Positions 11,238 to 24,293 of a stretch of DNA of 64,000 bases are shown in pieces; position 1 is the stretch's first letter, and each line of letters opens with the position of its first letter. The translations under genes were made by a program, and so were the position numbers. The notes under the pieces are model-generated. The model saw only the letters and a list, made by a program, of their open reading frames with translations. It did not search any database and had not been told where the DNA came from. The stretch comes from Centropus unirufus (lineage: Eukaryota > Chordata > Aves > Cuculiformes > Centropidae): assembly GCA_013397695.1 (NCBI GenBank), contig VYZI01000347.1, forward strand, positions 340,222 to 404,221, read 5' to 3'.

Positions 11238-12690
11238 AAATCATGGAATCATTGATTCACAGACTGGTTTGGGTCAGAAGGGATGCCTCCCACTGGATCA
11301 GGTTGCTCAAAGCCCCATCCAACCTGGCCTTGAACACCTACAGGGATGAGGGCATCCTTGACTTCTTCGGGCAACGTGTGCCAGTGCCTCTCCACCCTCA
11401 CAGGAAAATTTTTTTTCCTAAGATCTCATCTCAATCTCTTCTCTTTCAGCTGAAAACCCTTCCCCTCATCCTATCCCTACATTCCCTCATAAAGAGCCCC
11501 TCTCCAGCTTCCTGTAGCCCCTCTAAGAACTGGAATCTGCTCTAAGGTCTCTATGGAGACTTCTCCAGACTGGTCAACCCCTACTCTCTCAGCTTATCCT
11601 TGTATAGAGGTGTTCCAACCCTTGGATCATCTCCTGGCTTCCTCTGGACCTGCTTGCTCCAGCTGGTCCATGTCTTTCTTGTGTTGGGGTTACTAGAGCT
11701 GGACACAATCGTCCTTTCCTCTCTCTTTAAAAATGGATGCAGTGTTTCCCATTTTCCAGTCACCGAGGCCTTCACTTGAGTTCCATGACTTCTCAAATAC
11801 CATGGAGAGTGGCTTGGCAACTCCAGCAGCTAGTGGGATGCGTCTTGTCAGGTCTCATGGACTTGTCTGTGTTGCGGTTCCTCACATGGTCTCAAACCTG
11901 ATCTCTCTTACAGCAGGAGGGACTTTGCTCCCCCATTCCCTGCCTTTTGTCCACCCACCCCAGAGGTGTGGGAAGAGAGGTTGCCAGAGAAGACTGAGGC
12001 AGAAAAGCTGTTCAGTTCCTCAGCCTTCCCCTTGTCCGTGGTTACTGATTTGCCAGTCAAGTTCCGCAGTGGGGCACACTTTCCTTGACTTCCCTTTTGT
12101 GACTGACAGCCCCATAGGGCCTCTTTGCATCTCTTGCCAAGTTCAGCTCCAGCTACGACTTGGCCTTCCAGACCCTATCCCTACACAACTGGGCAGCGTC
12201 CCTATACTCTTCCCAGCTTACCTGTTCCTGCTTCCACTACTTGTGCAGTTCCCTCTATGCCCTTCAGTTTGATTAAAGGTCTCAACTCAGCCATGCCTGT
12301 CTCTTGCTTTCTTTTCCTGATTTACACTGGCGATTGAGAGCTCTTGTGCCCTACAGAAAGTGTCCCTAAAGATGTGCCAGCTGTGTTCTGCTCCCTTGTC
12401 CCTGAGGGCAATTTCCATGGGATTCTACTGGCTGTTTTCTTGAAGAGCAGATCTGGAAGTTGCTTTCCTAAAATCCAGGGTCCTTTACTCTTTGCCTGCC
12501 CCACGTCCCTCAGGACCATGAACTCCACCAGCGCATGATCACTGCAGCTCAGGCTGCTGCCAACCTCGTTGTCCCCAATCAGCTCCCTTTTGTCCATGAC
12601 CAACAGGCTCAGTATCCCAGTCCCTCTTGGTTGGGCTGTTACCTGCCTTAAGAAGTTATCCTCAATGCATTTTTCCATTTCAGAGTGAAA
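11238..12690 (-). mobile_element. CR1 LINE, longer copy lacking the RT core
   Basis: The 3' end is at about 11238 in minus orientation and runs through normal CR1 3' sequence to about 11715. Further in, the minus strand encodes degraded CR1 ORF2 endonuclease-end and linker sequence. Near 12660 it reads IEDNFLRQV, then SLSCSDHALVEFMVLR, then near 12200 a frame equivalent to EEYRD and LELNLARDAK, and around 11850-11760 a frame with MRPDKTHP and GDWK. This then jumps directly to the C-terminal region, so the reverse-transcriptase core is missing. Frames are broken by stops and shifts. It lies upstream of ALK in the same orientation and is non-functional. Confidence 0.88.
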
Positions 12691-13284
12691 ACAACAGCCT
12701 TAAGAGAGGTTCACGCAACAATTTTCCCGTTTTTACCTTTAATAAATAGGATGTAATTACTGTAATTACTTTAGTGCTATGCCTTAGGATAGCTAATCAT
12801 AACTCATTCTTATTTCTGGAAGTTGCCTATATGAATTAATGACTTATTATTATCTCTTTAGTTTGATACTTAATGCATGTATATTTTTATAATCCAGGTA
12901 CTTTAACTATATAATCATTAGAGTGTAATTATTCTGTCACACGGTTATTGTTCTGCTTATATCAAATTAATGTTAATATACAGATATTGTGGAGCAGAAC
13001 CGCAGTGTAATGCCTCCATAATTGTGGTGCTGGAGAGCGTAATTGCAGGCGTGATGCTAGAAGCGGGAACCAAGATCTTTTCTGTGCGGGAGAGTTGAGG
13101 ACGGAGCTTCAGGGCGGTCGCTGAAGGATTCATTACATAATACACTTCATACAATAAACCACTTTTGTGCTGTGCTCCATCTCATACAGGTGTGCTAATT
13201 AAAAGCCCATCCAAGATGACAGCGTCCTCCCAACTGATGCTAATGGGCTTTGGAGGTACCTTTGCTTTCCCCCAGCTCTTCTTG
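12691..13284. other. AT-rich, repeat-free block
   Basis: This stretch is rich in TAATTA/ATTA-type cores (for example 'gatgtaattactgtaatta' near 12750 and 'caaattaatgttaata' near 12963) and lacks CR1 or LTR similarity. It follows the CR1 copy directly, about 2.5 kb upstream of the ALK start. Dense homeodomain-type cores without coding potential are typical of conserved developmental enhancers, but I cannot measure conservation here. Confidence 0.3.
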
Positions 13285-13430
13285 GTTTACGCTCCATTAG
13301 TTTCACTGACCCAACATGCAAGTGAATTGTCCCATCACTACCGGTCCTGCTAAAAAGGTGCTCCATCTGTCTGATCATATTGATAGCCTCCTCTGGACCC
13401 ATTCCAACAGGGAGTCTTTCCTAATCCTTT
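13285..13430 (-). mobile_element. degraded CR1 fragment
   Basis: On the minus strand the end of this piece reads like the CR1 segment 'tccagaggaggct' followed by 'atgatcag' and 'ggagcacct', then a poorly preserved continuation with 'gtagtgatggga'. It has neither a 3' tail nor a 5' end, so it is an internal scrap. Identification rests on a short match and is moderate at best. Confidence 0.45.
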
Positions 13431-13499
13431 GTCTAAGGGAGCCAGAGCAATTGAAAAGTCATGAGCAAGAGCGAATCCTTCACTAATCCATAGACAAAT

Positions 13500-13583
13500 T
13501 GCTTAGGGATGTGGGCAGGTAGTGGGCAGGTATGGTTGGACTCGATACCAAAGGTCTTTTTCAACCAAGCGATCCTATGATTC
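13500..13583 (+). mobile_element. CR1-type 3' tail fragment
   Basis: About 85 bases matching the terminal segment of an avian CR1 subfamily: 'gcttagggatgtgg', 'ggttggactcgat', 'aaggtcttt', 'caaccaa', then 'cctatgatt'. A second copy of the same segment lies at 20248-20340 in the same orientation. Confidence 0.7.
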
Positions 13584-13723
13584 AGCTGGGGCTCAGTCTT
13601 CCAGGCAACTGGAAATGCACTGAAATACCTACAGGTGTTCTCCATGCAAGTATTTCAAACTGATCCTAGTACTCCTGTTCTTTTGAGCTCAGACCCCTTA
13701 GTAGAAAATAACTGGACTGAATT

Positions 13724-13796
13724 AATCAATGGTCTTTCATCCTTCCTCCTCTTTTAAATCAATGGCCACTGGTCTTTCATCCTTCCTCCTCTTTTA
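13724..13796. repeat. short tandem duplication, period 40 bp
   Basis: A 26-base pyrimidine-rich word starting 'ggtctttcatccttcc' occurs identically at 13731-13756 and 13771-13796. The flanking 'aatcaatgg' is also repeated, at 13724-13732 and 13757-13765. It is a recent local duplication with no coding context. Confidence 0.9.
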
Positions 13797-16700
13797 CTCT
13801 AGTGGACAGGGATATTAACGTGTGCAATCGTGAATTGGGAACTATGTCCTCAAACCTGCCCTCTTCACCACCTTCTGTTGGACTGCTTTCCTACTCTGCT
13901 CGTGCATCATGTGCTAACGACTCTCTTAGCAGAAGAATGGCAATTATTGCAGAAAATGCTATGCTGGACACAGGAATTGTTCTAAAATTCCCTGAAAACA
14001 GTTTATCTAGGTCTGTTTTCCTGCTGGTGGAGGTCAGATTTCCATCAGATGAAGTTGCTGCTGTGGGACTTTCCCAGTTTTCAGTTCTCAGTATTTTCCT
14101 TCAGGATTCACTCAGTTTGAGCCTAATTCTGAACTCATTTTCCTGACTGGGAAGCCTCCTGTTAACTGTGACTGAGTAGGCCTAGGTCACAGTTCAGGTT
14201 TTCAGTGCAGATACTCGGAATGGAACAAGGTAATGGATCCCTTTATGCCAAACATCTCGCTAAGATAGGCCACATCATCTCAGTTTTACTCTTTAGCCTG
14301 GAATTCATATGGGCATCCCACTGGCTTTTATCTTAATTGGGAAGTCAACGTTGGCCCCAGTGATAAGTCAGGATGGCACAACTAGAAACTTTGTCCTCTG
14401 ATCTCCCCTCAGACTGAGATCAAAAGTGTGTTGTGGCACCCTGCAGCCTCCTCACATTCCCTATTCATGCTCATGGGTGCTTTCTTTTACAGTCAAACCA
14501 GTCACTCGATCGTTCCTGATAGGAGTAAGGGAATTTGCTGCTTATAAGTGTCACCAGTGTGAACATGGTACAGACTCAAGGGGCTCTGCCTCTGCCTGTT
14601 TTCGGGATGTTCCCTTGGGGACAACATGGAAAGGCCCCTGAGAAGCCTAAGGACAAGACTTTAGTGTTCTGGGGACATTCCTTTAGTGTTGCCCTGTGCC
14701 TGCACTGGGTGGTGATGCAGCCCTACATTCATAAAGCACATATTGCACTCGATTAAATACTCTGTGCATGCTTGGGGAAAAGCAAAGGAGGGGTCTGAGA
14801 CATGTGGCAGCAAACCAACTGCTATTTAACAGTCCCAGGGAAATCAGATAGGGCATCAAAGTATGAAGAGGTGAACTTTCCCCGCTGTGTTACCTTGTTT
14901 CATCCCACAAAACACAAGAAGTTTTGAGCTGAGACCTGAAATGAAGAGGTGCCATTATTAATAGGCTTTTGATGAAACAGGAACAGCTGTTAATGCATCG
15001 AAAAGGTGGAAATGGACCCGTTACCATGAAGGGAGGCAAAGAAATCAATGAGGGATCTCCAGTGGCCGAGTCGCTAGTCTGCCTTTTTATCTCCTTTTTA
15101 ATTGGTCTTTAACAAGAAGTGTGGTGTGGACATTTGGGAAGGAACAGAAGCCTGTCCGATGCTTCTGCTAATGAGGGCCAGGTATGGAAGTACTTTGTAC
15201 AACTCCATGATGGGCTGGGATCAGCAGATCTGGACAATATGCTGCTCAGGGTTTTAATTTAGCTAATGAATTGACTGTGTCACTGGCAATTAATTTTGAA
15301 AAGCGCAGGAAAACCAGGGAAGTCTCAAAGGATGAGGGGGGGAGGGATCGCACACAGTGCTAACCTTTCCCATAGAGGACAAAAGTCGCATTGGGAGTTC
15401 TGCATGTCAGTGCCAGCAGAACAGTGGCAGGGAAAGGGCCAGGCTGGGCGATCAGCAGCAACAGAGCAGTGGGCAAGAGTTGAGGGGGGGGCATTCCTGG
15501 AAGGCACCTTCTGCCAAGAGAAAGCTCACAAACCTCGAACGGTAAAAAATCTGTGCCAGGAAGATGGTACGACCTGTTGGACTCTAGTAGTAGTTGTGGA
15601 TGTTGGAAAAGATCCAACAAATTTCATGCATCCACAGTTCAGCAAAGCTCTGCCAGGATTTTGTGGGAAATATGACTGGGGTAACAGAACTGAGCAACAT
15701 CACATGGCCTCAGAATCAATCAGAAGCCTATTGGAATCTGGAGTACCATGATAGGGATTTACTAGACTGAACAGGCATCAGCAATTGCCTTGGTTTAGCC
15801 TTTCTGCTTGTACTTCCCTGAGGTTATAAACAGTGTTAGTGTTCCATAGGCAATGCTACCTTGGGAAGTCCTCCCCCACAGCCAAATGAGGATACAGGAA
15901 TTTGGAGAGGAGCATTAGTGTCAGCAAAGCAAAGGAGAAATACTGTGAGGAACTAAGGCTGTCAGCAAAGATATAGCACTGAGAACAGTGCTTTGGGAAC
16001 AAATAGCTGCTACAGAGTACAAACCCTCCTGGTGGTGGACGGAACAGAGGAAGACACCATCCATGTTTCTCCTCTCCCACTGAGCTCCCAGTCCAAGCCA
16101 TTGGTTATCTGTACTCTGGGATATGTTGGATCCAAGGTGCAGCGGCGAGGCCTCAAAGTGAACTGTCTCTACGCAACAAACATTTCAAAGAGACCTGAGG
16201 GTGAGGAGCAGTCCCAGAGAAAATTTCCTTTATCAAGACATACCGACTTTGCAGGAAGAGCAGAGGGGACTGGCATGAGGATGTAGCTATGGACATTTTG
16301 AGGAAGGGAGGAGTACTTTTTAGGCAGAGAGGGCACTTCATAGAGAAGAGCCAGTCCCTCCATGCAGCATGGTCTTGCTCTTAAGCTTCCACAGCTGAGC
16401 TGAACTCCTAACTGGGTGTGTTAGACCAGTGGGATCCAGTTGAGAGCCCAACCTTTCTCTCTTGGGTAGATCCATCCTCACTAGAGCTGGCCAAAACAAT
16501 TGCTGATCAATTTTCATCCGATTGATAAAAGGCATGGGCTGATTTCCTCACGCTCTGCCTTGCTTCCCAGAGACACAAGAAGAGACTTTATTCCAGTGCT
16601 TGTAATTGAGAGGCCAGGTCTGAGAACCTGTAAATCTCAACTGTACCAACTTCAATGCAGCTACTTTGAGTTCACACTAATGAGACAGAAAGTAGATCGC

Positions 16701-19700
16701 TCTTGCTCATCACTTTGCAATCACTCTGACTCCCTGAGACAAAGGCGGTGAATCGACAGCGCTGTTATTTCTTTCATTCACTGCTTTGCTTAAGATACCT
16801 GCCCTTTCTCTGGCTATCGAGTGTTTCTAAAGTAGCCTTCCATTTGCTAAGATAAAGCATAATAGCCTCTTTTATTACCTTCTTTTTTTTTCATCCTCCT
16901 CATCATGTCAATTAGCGTGCTGCATTTTAACAGAGATCCTGCCTGAAAGCATTTTGGCGGCTAATGTCACCATTGGTGTTTCTTGCTGTTGGACCAATTA
17001 TAGGTGATAATGTTACTATTTGACAGTGTGTGTGTTCTAATTAAGAGCCTGATTGTAAATTTGGTGCTCAATTCCAACTACTGGATCTTTTTTACTGAGT
17101 ATTCTCTAGTTTCAGCTTTCTGCCCATCCCTGGAATTACACATGGAAAATAAAAATAGATGAGTCATCACTTGTATGAAATATTTGCTCGCTCCCATCCA
17201 GATTCATCTCTTCTCTTTGCTTTTTGAGTACTCAAGCATTCTTTCTTATTTTGTGAGAGTCTTTATCAAGGACAGAGCACGCCACAGATAAAAGCAGGAT
17301 GGAGCTACTGAATGACAAGTTTAATCCATCACTTAATGCCTGCGCTCTCAGGTGTCAGCCAGGAACCACTGGTTGTTAATATTGCCCAGCACCAGGGTGC
17401 ATCAGCACCGCAGCTTTGCCCATTAAGAAAAACAAACAAATCAATGCTGAAAATGTGTCAGGCTATGAAATGGGGAAAATCACCCTATAAAGCAGGGTTG
17501 GGGACAAAACCAGAGTAAGATGAATTGCTGGGTTTATAATAAGGGAGAATGCTGTTCTCATTTCTTATAAAACGCGATCTCCGTTCTCATCTTGCTTGCA
17601 GCACTATGTAAAATAGCAAGGGAGGCGGCATCTGACAGCGTTACCTGTCCTGTAATCCTGTTTGCCTCACCTTGCACAAAGGCAGGGCTATTTAAATCTG
17701 CACCAGAGTTGATGTCCCCTTGGCTGCTGGTGTGCACAGGAGAGGCTATAAAGCACGTGGGTAAGAACAGAGCTGGGTGGAAGCTGGGAAGCATTGTGTT
17801 TGTGAGGTCCATGCTGTGCTTTTCACACCACGCAGGATCAAACACATCATCATTCCTTCCCTGCTCACCTGAACAAGCGATGGACAGGCACAAATATGAA
17901 CTTGCCTCGCTTCGGTGCTTGCAAGCAAGTTGTGCTCACAAGATGGAAAAGAACAATTTTATGGCATTTGAAGTGGTGGTTGAAATTCTAGAAGCAGTGA
18001 AGCTAGCCATAACATTCCTGTGTCACAGCTACCAACGGACCTTGCAGAGGAGCTCAGTGTCTGGGAAGCAGTTTTTCCCAGAGGACTCATTGACCATATT
18101 AATTCATAAGAGCTCTCTTGGGAAATCAAAACCATTTTGACATAGTGTAATATGCCCAGTGCGAAACCAAATCCAATCCAGGCTGGTGCAAACCATAGTT
18201 CCCAGAAAGAAGGCCCTACTGAAAGGCTGTTGGCTTGGCTTAATTTGAGGTGATCTAGGCAGCTCCCAGCTGGGCCTTGTTTTCTCCCAAATGCGTTTGT
18301 CTGCACAGCCCGCAGGATCAATGAAATTAGAGACACAGGTTCCCTGTCTCTGAACCTTGCAGAGGACGAGCAACCTGTGGCTCAACTTGTCCATGTCCCC
18401 AGGTCTAGAGAGAATCGCATTGTAGCTCGAAGGTGCTGATGTGTGCAAGGGAACCATAAAATACTGGGTACATTTCTCTGCCTCCATTCCCTTGCTGCTG
18501 TCACAGATTCTCAGGCTATAGAGGTGCTCAGAAATCCCCTGAGGTCACAGCTTTCCTCTGAAACATAGAATCTGTCTTCCTTGTATATCTAGATCCCTCC
18601 TCCCTCAGCTATTCCCCCCTTTAGGGGGAGTCTGCTGCCTTCCTCTCTCCCGTCCAAGCTTCATGTGCCTGAAATTCTTTGGAATTTTGTTCAGGTCCTC
18701 ATGTGCTGTTGCCTACAAGGCTCTTACAGGCACACGATCCTTCCGAATCACCTGTATGTGGGGCTCTTCTCTACTCTTGGAACACCAGACTGTAGTGAAG
18801 CTACACTGGAATGCACTTCACTTGAACCCCAAGCATCCGTGGGCTTGCTGTTTCAGAGCATCCATCAGCCAGGCTGCCTCCTTTGTGTGCGGACATGCCC
18901 CTCGAGCTTGCCATGAATAAATAACCCAGGTCTGCTTCCTAGGCTTCTGGCTTGGCACATTGGTGGCTTCAGAAACAATTTCTGAATTCCTTGTAGGTGG
19001 TAACATTCTGAAATCTCATTCTGTGGAAATGGAGCAAGTTCACTGAGGCTCTTTGGATGATTGCATTAGGATCATAGGTCACATCTTATCTTATTGCAAA
19101 TGGAATAAAAGGACCTTTTCTCCGAGTGTGCTGTGGCCCTCAATTCAGACAGGTGTCTTCATCTGATCATTCTGTTTAATATTTGTGGTGCTATAACAGA
19201 GCTGTGATTTTTCCCATTCCAAAGCAAACCCCAGGCACAGCTCTTCCCCTTCTGCCTGTGCAGCTGATTCAATGCTGAGTCAAGCATGGTGAGAGCAATA
19301 ACGAACGGTGCACACGTAAGAGGCTTTAGTGATGGACTTAGCTCACTGGGAGGCTGGCGCTCAGGGCTGACAGCAGCAAACTGCCTAATGAAGATGAACC
19401 CACCGCACTGAGGGGCTGCTGCTCCTCTTTAATCTCCTGAAGCAATGCTTCCCCCAAACTCCCTGTCTGCACACCAGTGGGTGGCTGGAAGGTCTCCCTT
19501 GGCTGCTGCAGGGCTGGGTGAGTCTGGAATTCCTGAAGAGATTTGTGGGAATGTTACCTTTCCATGTGACAAATGTGTCAAGTTTCCGTTTGCTTTTGCT
19601 CTAAACTTTGCTGGTTGGATAAAAAGGCCAGGAATACTTATTCCCCTATCTAAAAAAGGTGATGCTGTTACAGGCACACTCAGAACACGCTTGTGACACT

Positions 19701-20247
19701 CAGCAGTGACTGCAGTGCCAAATGGGAAAACGCTGGCCAGGGGCCTAATTGTCGTACGCAATGAACAAACGCCTTCCCCGTCTGCCTCAGCGAGGCTGTT
19801 GCTCAGCATCTGCGAGGCGTTCCTCTGTGCTCCCAGATGTTGCTGATGTCAGCTCTGGACACGCTGCCAGCCATGGGAGGAGGTTTTATTAAAAAAAAAA
19901 AAAAAAAAGGGATGGCTTCATAATAAATATTGTATTACATTCCATTGTAAATCCAGGAAAAAAAGAAACTTCTCTGTACTGCAGAACGCAAGGGAAACTG
20001 TCCTCAAGAGCCCTCTTTGCGTGCCTGCCAGTTTTAATGAAGCAGTTGGTTTCAGATAATATCCAGCATAATAGGTGCAGAAACCAGAGCTGTTTCACAG
20101 TTCCTCGTGGTGAGGATGGCTATTAAAACCCTACCATCCTGTTTTACAGGTGCTTCAAGGTGGGTAAAGGAGTAGTGGTCCTGCCATGGTCACTGAGCTC
20201 CAAGGTGAAGCTAAGGAAGCTCAGCAGCTCTGCCTTGAATGGATGAA
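13797..20247. other. intergenic, mostly unique, some AT-rich blocks
   Basis: About 6.4 kb upstream of ALK contain no recognised gene or large repeat. The best block for possible conserved regulatory function is 16780-17160, which has low GC, ATTAG/TAAT cores and a CCAAT ('ggaccaattatagg'). The longest open frame (17592-18140, plus) has no recognisable domain and no flanking splice support. Confidence 0.4.
19891..19908. repeat. poly(A) run of about 18
   Basis: A simple A-run in intergenic sequence, with no adjacent retrocopy or SINE body recognised. Confidence 0.85.
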
Positions 20248-20340
20248 GTGCTTAGGGATATGGTTTAGTAGTGGACAGGTATATTTGGATTCAATGATCT
20301 TAAAGGTCTTTTCCAACCAAGCTATTCAGTGATTCTGTGA
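20248..20340 (+). mobile_element. CR1-type 3' tail fragment
   Basis: The segment begins 'gcttagggatatgg', continues 'atctta aaggtctt' and 'ttccaaccaa', and ends with the tail 'attcagtgattctgtga', the CR1 3' hallmark. It is only about 90 bp, extremely 5'-truncated, and in the same orientation and subfamily as 13500-13583. Confidence 0.8.
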
Positions 20341-23300
20341 ATAATATATGGAAAAGGTACTCTGCCCTCATCCCTGGATCCCTAACCCTCTCCTCTTGGC
20401 AAGTTTTTCTGCTTGGATAGTTAGAAACTCATTGCCCCTGTGCCAAGGTGACAGCTCACTGAAGTGGAGAGGCACTGGCATACACCTCCATCCACTATTG
20501 TTAGCCTGAAGAAGCTCCCTGTTAATAGCTTGAAGGTTGGGGTACAAAAGCCCCTCAAATGGGTCGTGGATACATGCAGAGATATTTGCAATTGCTTCTG
20601 GTTTTTCCGGTAGACACAGACACTGGAAGTTTATACACTGTGTGCACCCTTCCTCTGCACTAACTCACAGGAATTCAGTGATACCTTCCAGCCCCCACCC
20701 CCCCCCGCCCTGTTCCTATGGCAAACGACATGATAGTGCGTGAAACAAATGCCACATTTCCAGATCTTTCACGTAATGGAAAAAAAGAAACTAATTATTT
20801 GAGGCTCTGTTCAAGAAAGTTCCGCAGCTGTGCAAGAAGTTGGGTTTTACAAAAGCTGCATAATCGGGCTGGAATGCCCCCTTTAGTCCTCCTGCTATTC
20901 TATGTAAAGCTTTACTACCAGCAAGCATAAACAGGCTGGGGTAAACCTTGCAGTTACTGTTATTAATAGGTTCCAATCTGCTGCAATATCATCCCGTGTC
21001 TCTCCAGGCAATTAAAGTTGTTTCTTGCTTTTAAAGAAGCTTTAATGGGTGCAGCCAATGGGCCATCTATTATCATGAATGAACTCAATTACTATCTTAG
21101 TCACGATCAATATTTGCTTACACCAAGTTAGGAAAAATACTGAAAGCTTATAGAGTGGTTAAATGGCTGCTGGAGTTGAGAGAGCAGGAAAGCTGGAGAG
21201 CGCTGAGAAATGTACCCTTAAATCAGTGCAGTTTGTCTTGATATTTCTGAAGTCACCCAGGAAATAAGTGCTGATGGTCATCTTTTCTGACACCGGTGCT
21301 GTGAATCTGCATCAAGGAGACAGAGACTTTCTAAATCTCTCGGTGGAGGAGGTTACAAATTAACAAGCTCTTTCGTCGATGTGAAAAAGAATGTGTTCTA
21401 AGAAGCAAACTCACTACAAGATGCTCTACAGATAAGCTGGGCGGATGTACATTCACGTTCACCCATGTGACTGCTCTGGGGGAAAACGCGCTGCTTGTTG
21501 CTGTCTCCAAGCTCTTGCCAACCAGCTCTGTAAGGACATAGCAGAGGAACGTTGAGCCCCCACAGGACTTTGCTTCCCTGGCAAAGGTGGCACCTTGGGG
21601 CCAGAAGAAGTGGTGGTCTCAGAACAGGCCAAAGAGCAAGCTGCCTCAGCACCACATCAAGAGGAGCCCGATGGAGCTGTCCTACAGCATCCCTGTGTGA
21701 CGATTAAACCATTCCAGAGGGGACTGCTTGGGAATTCCAACGCTGGACAGAGAGTCTGGAGTTTCTGAACTCTGTCTGATATCTTCGCCGATTGAGCCAT
21801 TTAACATTTATGCACCAGTTTCCAGTTTTAAAAATGGGCTTAATGGTCTGTGAATCGAAAGGCATATGGGAAGATAGAGGTTGGAAGAGCAGGAGAAGCT
21901 AAAAAAAGAGGGACCAGACTTTAGGACAATTGGGTTCCTTGATAATTTGTCTCTTTTTGAAGTTAAGGCTCCCTCCAGGCTAATCAGAATCTTACTTTGC
22001 CCTGGAAGTTCTTCAGGGAGAGAGCCTGGAAACCTCCACATTCTCCAGGTGCTACTGGCTGTCCTGGATGATTAAGGTTGTCTTTGTTTTAGCACAGCCA
22101 TGAAAGGCTGACCTATATTTCAAAATAGGCTGAGAGACAATTAATTTCTTCGGGCCCTTCTTGGACGATGTCCCAGAGAATCCCCAGAGCCTGCCAAGCA
22201 AGCCATCAGCAAGGGGTTACAGACTCCTGATGGAGAGGTTTGTTGATGGTCTATTCCCTGCGTGGTGACAGAAACATTCTGGCCGGGTGAAAGGGACTGG
22301 AGAGCTTCCAATTAATCATTTACACTTCACAAATGAATCGTTAAGTAACAATAGGTCAGTCATTTAATCTTACTGAATCCTAATCGTCTGTCTTGAAAAC
22401 GAGCTGAGATCCCTCTCCTGTACCTGGTGTGCAGCTGGGAGGGGTGTGGGTACTGGGTCTGGACCCCACTGTGCACAACTGGGAGAGGTCAGGTCAGCGC
22501 TGTGAGTGAACTTGGGCCAGGCTTGCTGTTAGATAAGCCTGTGAGTTAACATGAAAGGGTGTCAGTGAGGATGGAGCTTTGTTTTTCCCTCTATGGATTT
22601 GTCTGAGGGCTTTCAGATGCAGGTAACACTTTGTCTGGGTTGATTTCTGTGTATCAAAGGGCTTAACTGGATCGAAAGGCTGATGAAATTAATTAATGGC
22701 AGAAAAGAATGCATCCAGGTTGATTAAAAAGAAAGTTGTGGCTTCCTCCAGAACCTTAATATCAGCTTAGGGGGCAAAGTAGGATAACAATAGGCTGTTC
22801 TGTAGGCTGCTGTGACTGACTGGCAGCCCTGAGAAGAAGGGCAGAAGCCAGCCTAAAACACCAAAATGTGGTTTGATTTGTTCAGATCCAAAACAAACAG
22901 GTAAACAAAGGACAATGCTTTTCCAGCATGAAACACTCCCTTATTCCTCTCCTCCATTTCATCCTATCAGTCATTTTCAATCAAATAAAATGCCAGGTTA
23001 TTTCTAGGTTGGTTTTGTTTGTCCTTCTAGTTCAAAATGTACCTGTAAATGTTTTAGCAAGATATTCCCCTTCGGGAAACAGCAAACAAACAATTTCAGC
23101 CATCACTCAGAAATGTCTGTTTCTAACACACTCCATGCCACCATCAGTTCATGACCAGGTTTTGACTGGCCTAAAGCTGTGTTTTCAGCAAGCTCAATGT
23201 TCAAACAGAAAAGTGCCTGCCCCTGAACTAGTGCACAGTGTGAGCATCTACTGGTCTGCAGCCACAGAACGAGTGAGATGTGGCTTCTCTATTCCAAGCG

Positions 23301-24293
23301 TTAGTCTTAAAGGAGGGATCCCACCCTACGTCACCATTACCTGCATCAAACTGCAGCCCAGCCAGGGTGAAGAAGCTCATTTTCACCAGTCGGTGCAGAC
23401 TCTGGCCATGAGGAATGCTCACACAGTTCATCAGAAGTGCTGTGAGGATCCTGAGCACTTAAACATGACATTCGGTATGCAGCTTCACTCCACTAAATGC
23501 ATAGATGGACGTCCCAGCCAGAAAACAAGAAATCCTATTAAAACAAGAAATAACTAGATTTTAAATGTGTGCTGAATTGCCCCATTTCTCTGTAACTTTT
23601 TGCAATTGCTTTAGAAGCTTAACGACTAACCAAACCAGATGAAATCCTGCTTCCCTACGTGATTATTTCTGCTGCGTGTCCCCAGCACATGAACCCATAC
23701 TTTCCTTACAGACTTTCTTGTTTAAAAGTAATCTAAGCTCTGTCACGCTCTGCATGTGGCACAGAAGAGCCCACAAACACCCTGTCCTTGGCAGGAAAGA
23801 TCGTTTGCTTTCCTCAGGCTCTATTCCAGTGCAGTGCAGAGCAAGCTCAGCCCCTCCTGAAGTCAAGACAGGGCCCCTGGAGATCAGGACTTCTGAGACT
23901 GTTCTATTTCCATCGACTTCAGGCTTGCAAGTCTTTGTTTTTCATCTTCCTCTAACATTATTTTAATTAAAACAAAACAAGTCAGAAAATCCCCCATTTC
24001 AGCGAAGCAAGGTCCCAGATAGCCTTGTCTCTTTGTCTTTGCTTACTGGGTCCTCCTAGGAGTTGGGTCTCCAATTTAAAAGTGTGTTGTATTCATGTGA
24101 GGGGAGAAAGGAAATTTCCAGGCTGCCAGTTTTCCCTTGAATATCTCTGTTGGGAATCGCTCTGCAGAGAAGAGCAAATTTTCTGTAGAAGAAAGAATAA
24201 CTGCCATCTTCTTAATCCATGTATCCTCCTCTGGCATCTGAGCAAATCGGACAGGATAACATGCTGCCCATGCGGGAAAGCAGAAGAGAGTCA
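20341..24293. other. intergenic, no recognised gene
   Basis: About 4 kb of unique sequence. The block at about 20930-21140 is AT-rich with 'ctattatcatgaatgaact' and could be a conserved element. The 209-codon open frame at 22928-23557 (plus) begins with hydrophobic residues but shows no known domain, no splice context and poor codon character, so it is not called. Confidence 0.4.

Noticed and set aside
17592..18140. 182-codon open frame
   Set aside because: Overlapped by other open frames on the opposite strand, with no recognised family and no supporting signals.
22928..23557. 209-codon open frame, longest in unique intergenic sequence
   Set aside because: No recognisable domain, no splice or promoter context and atypical codon use. 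Chance is the simplest explanation in 64 kb of six frames.
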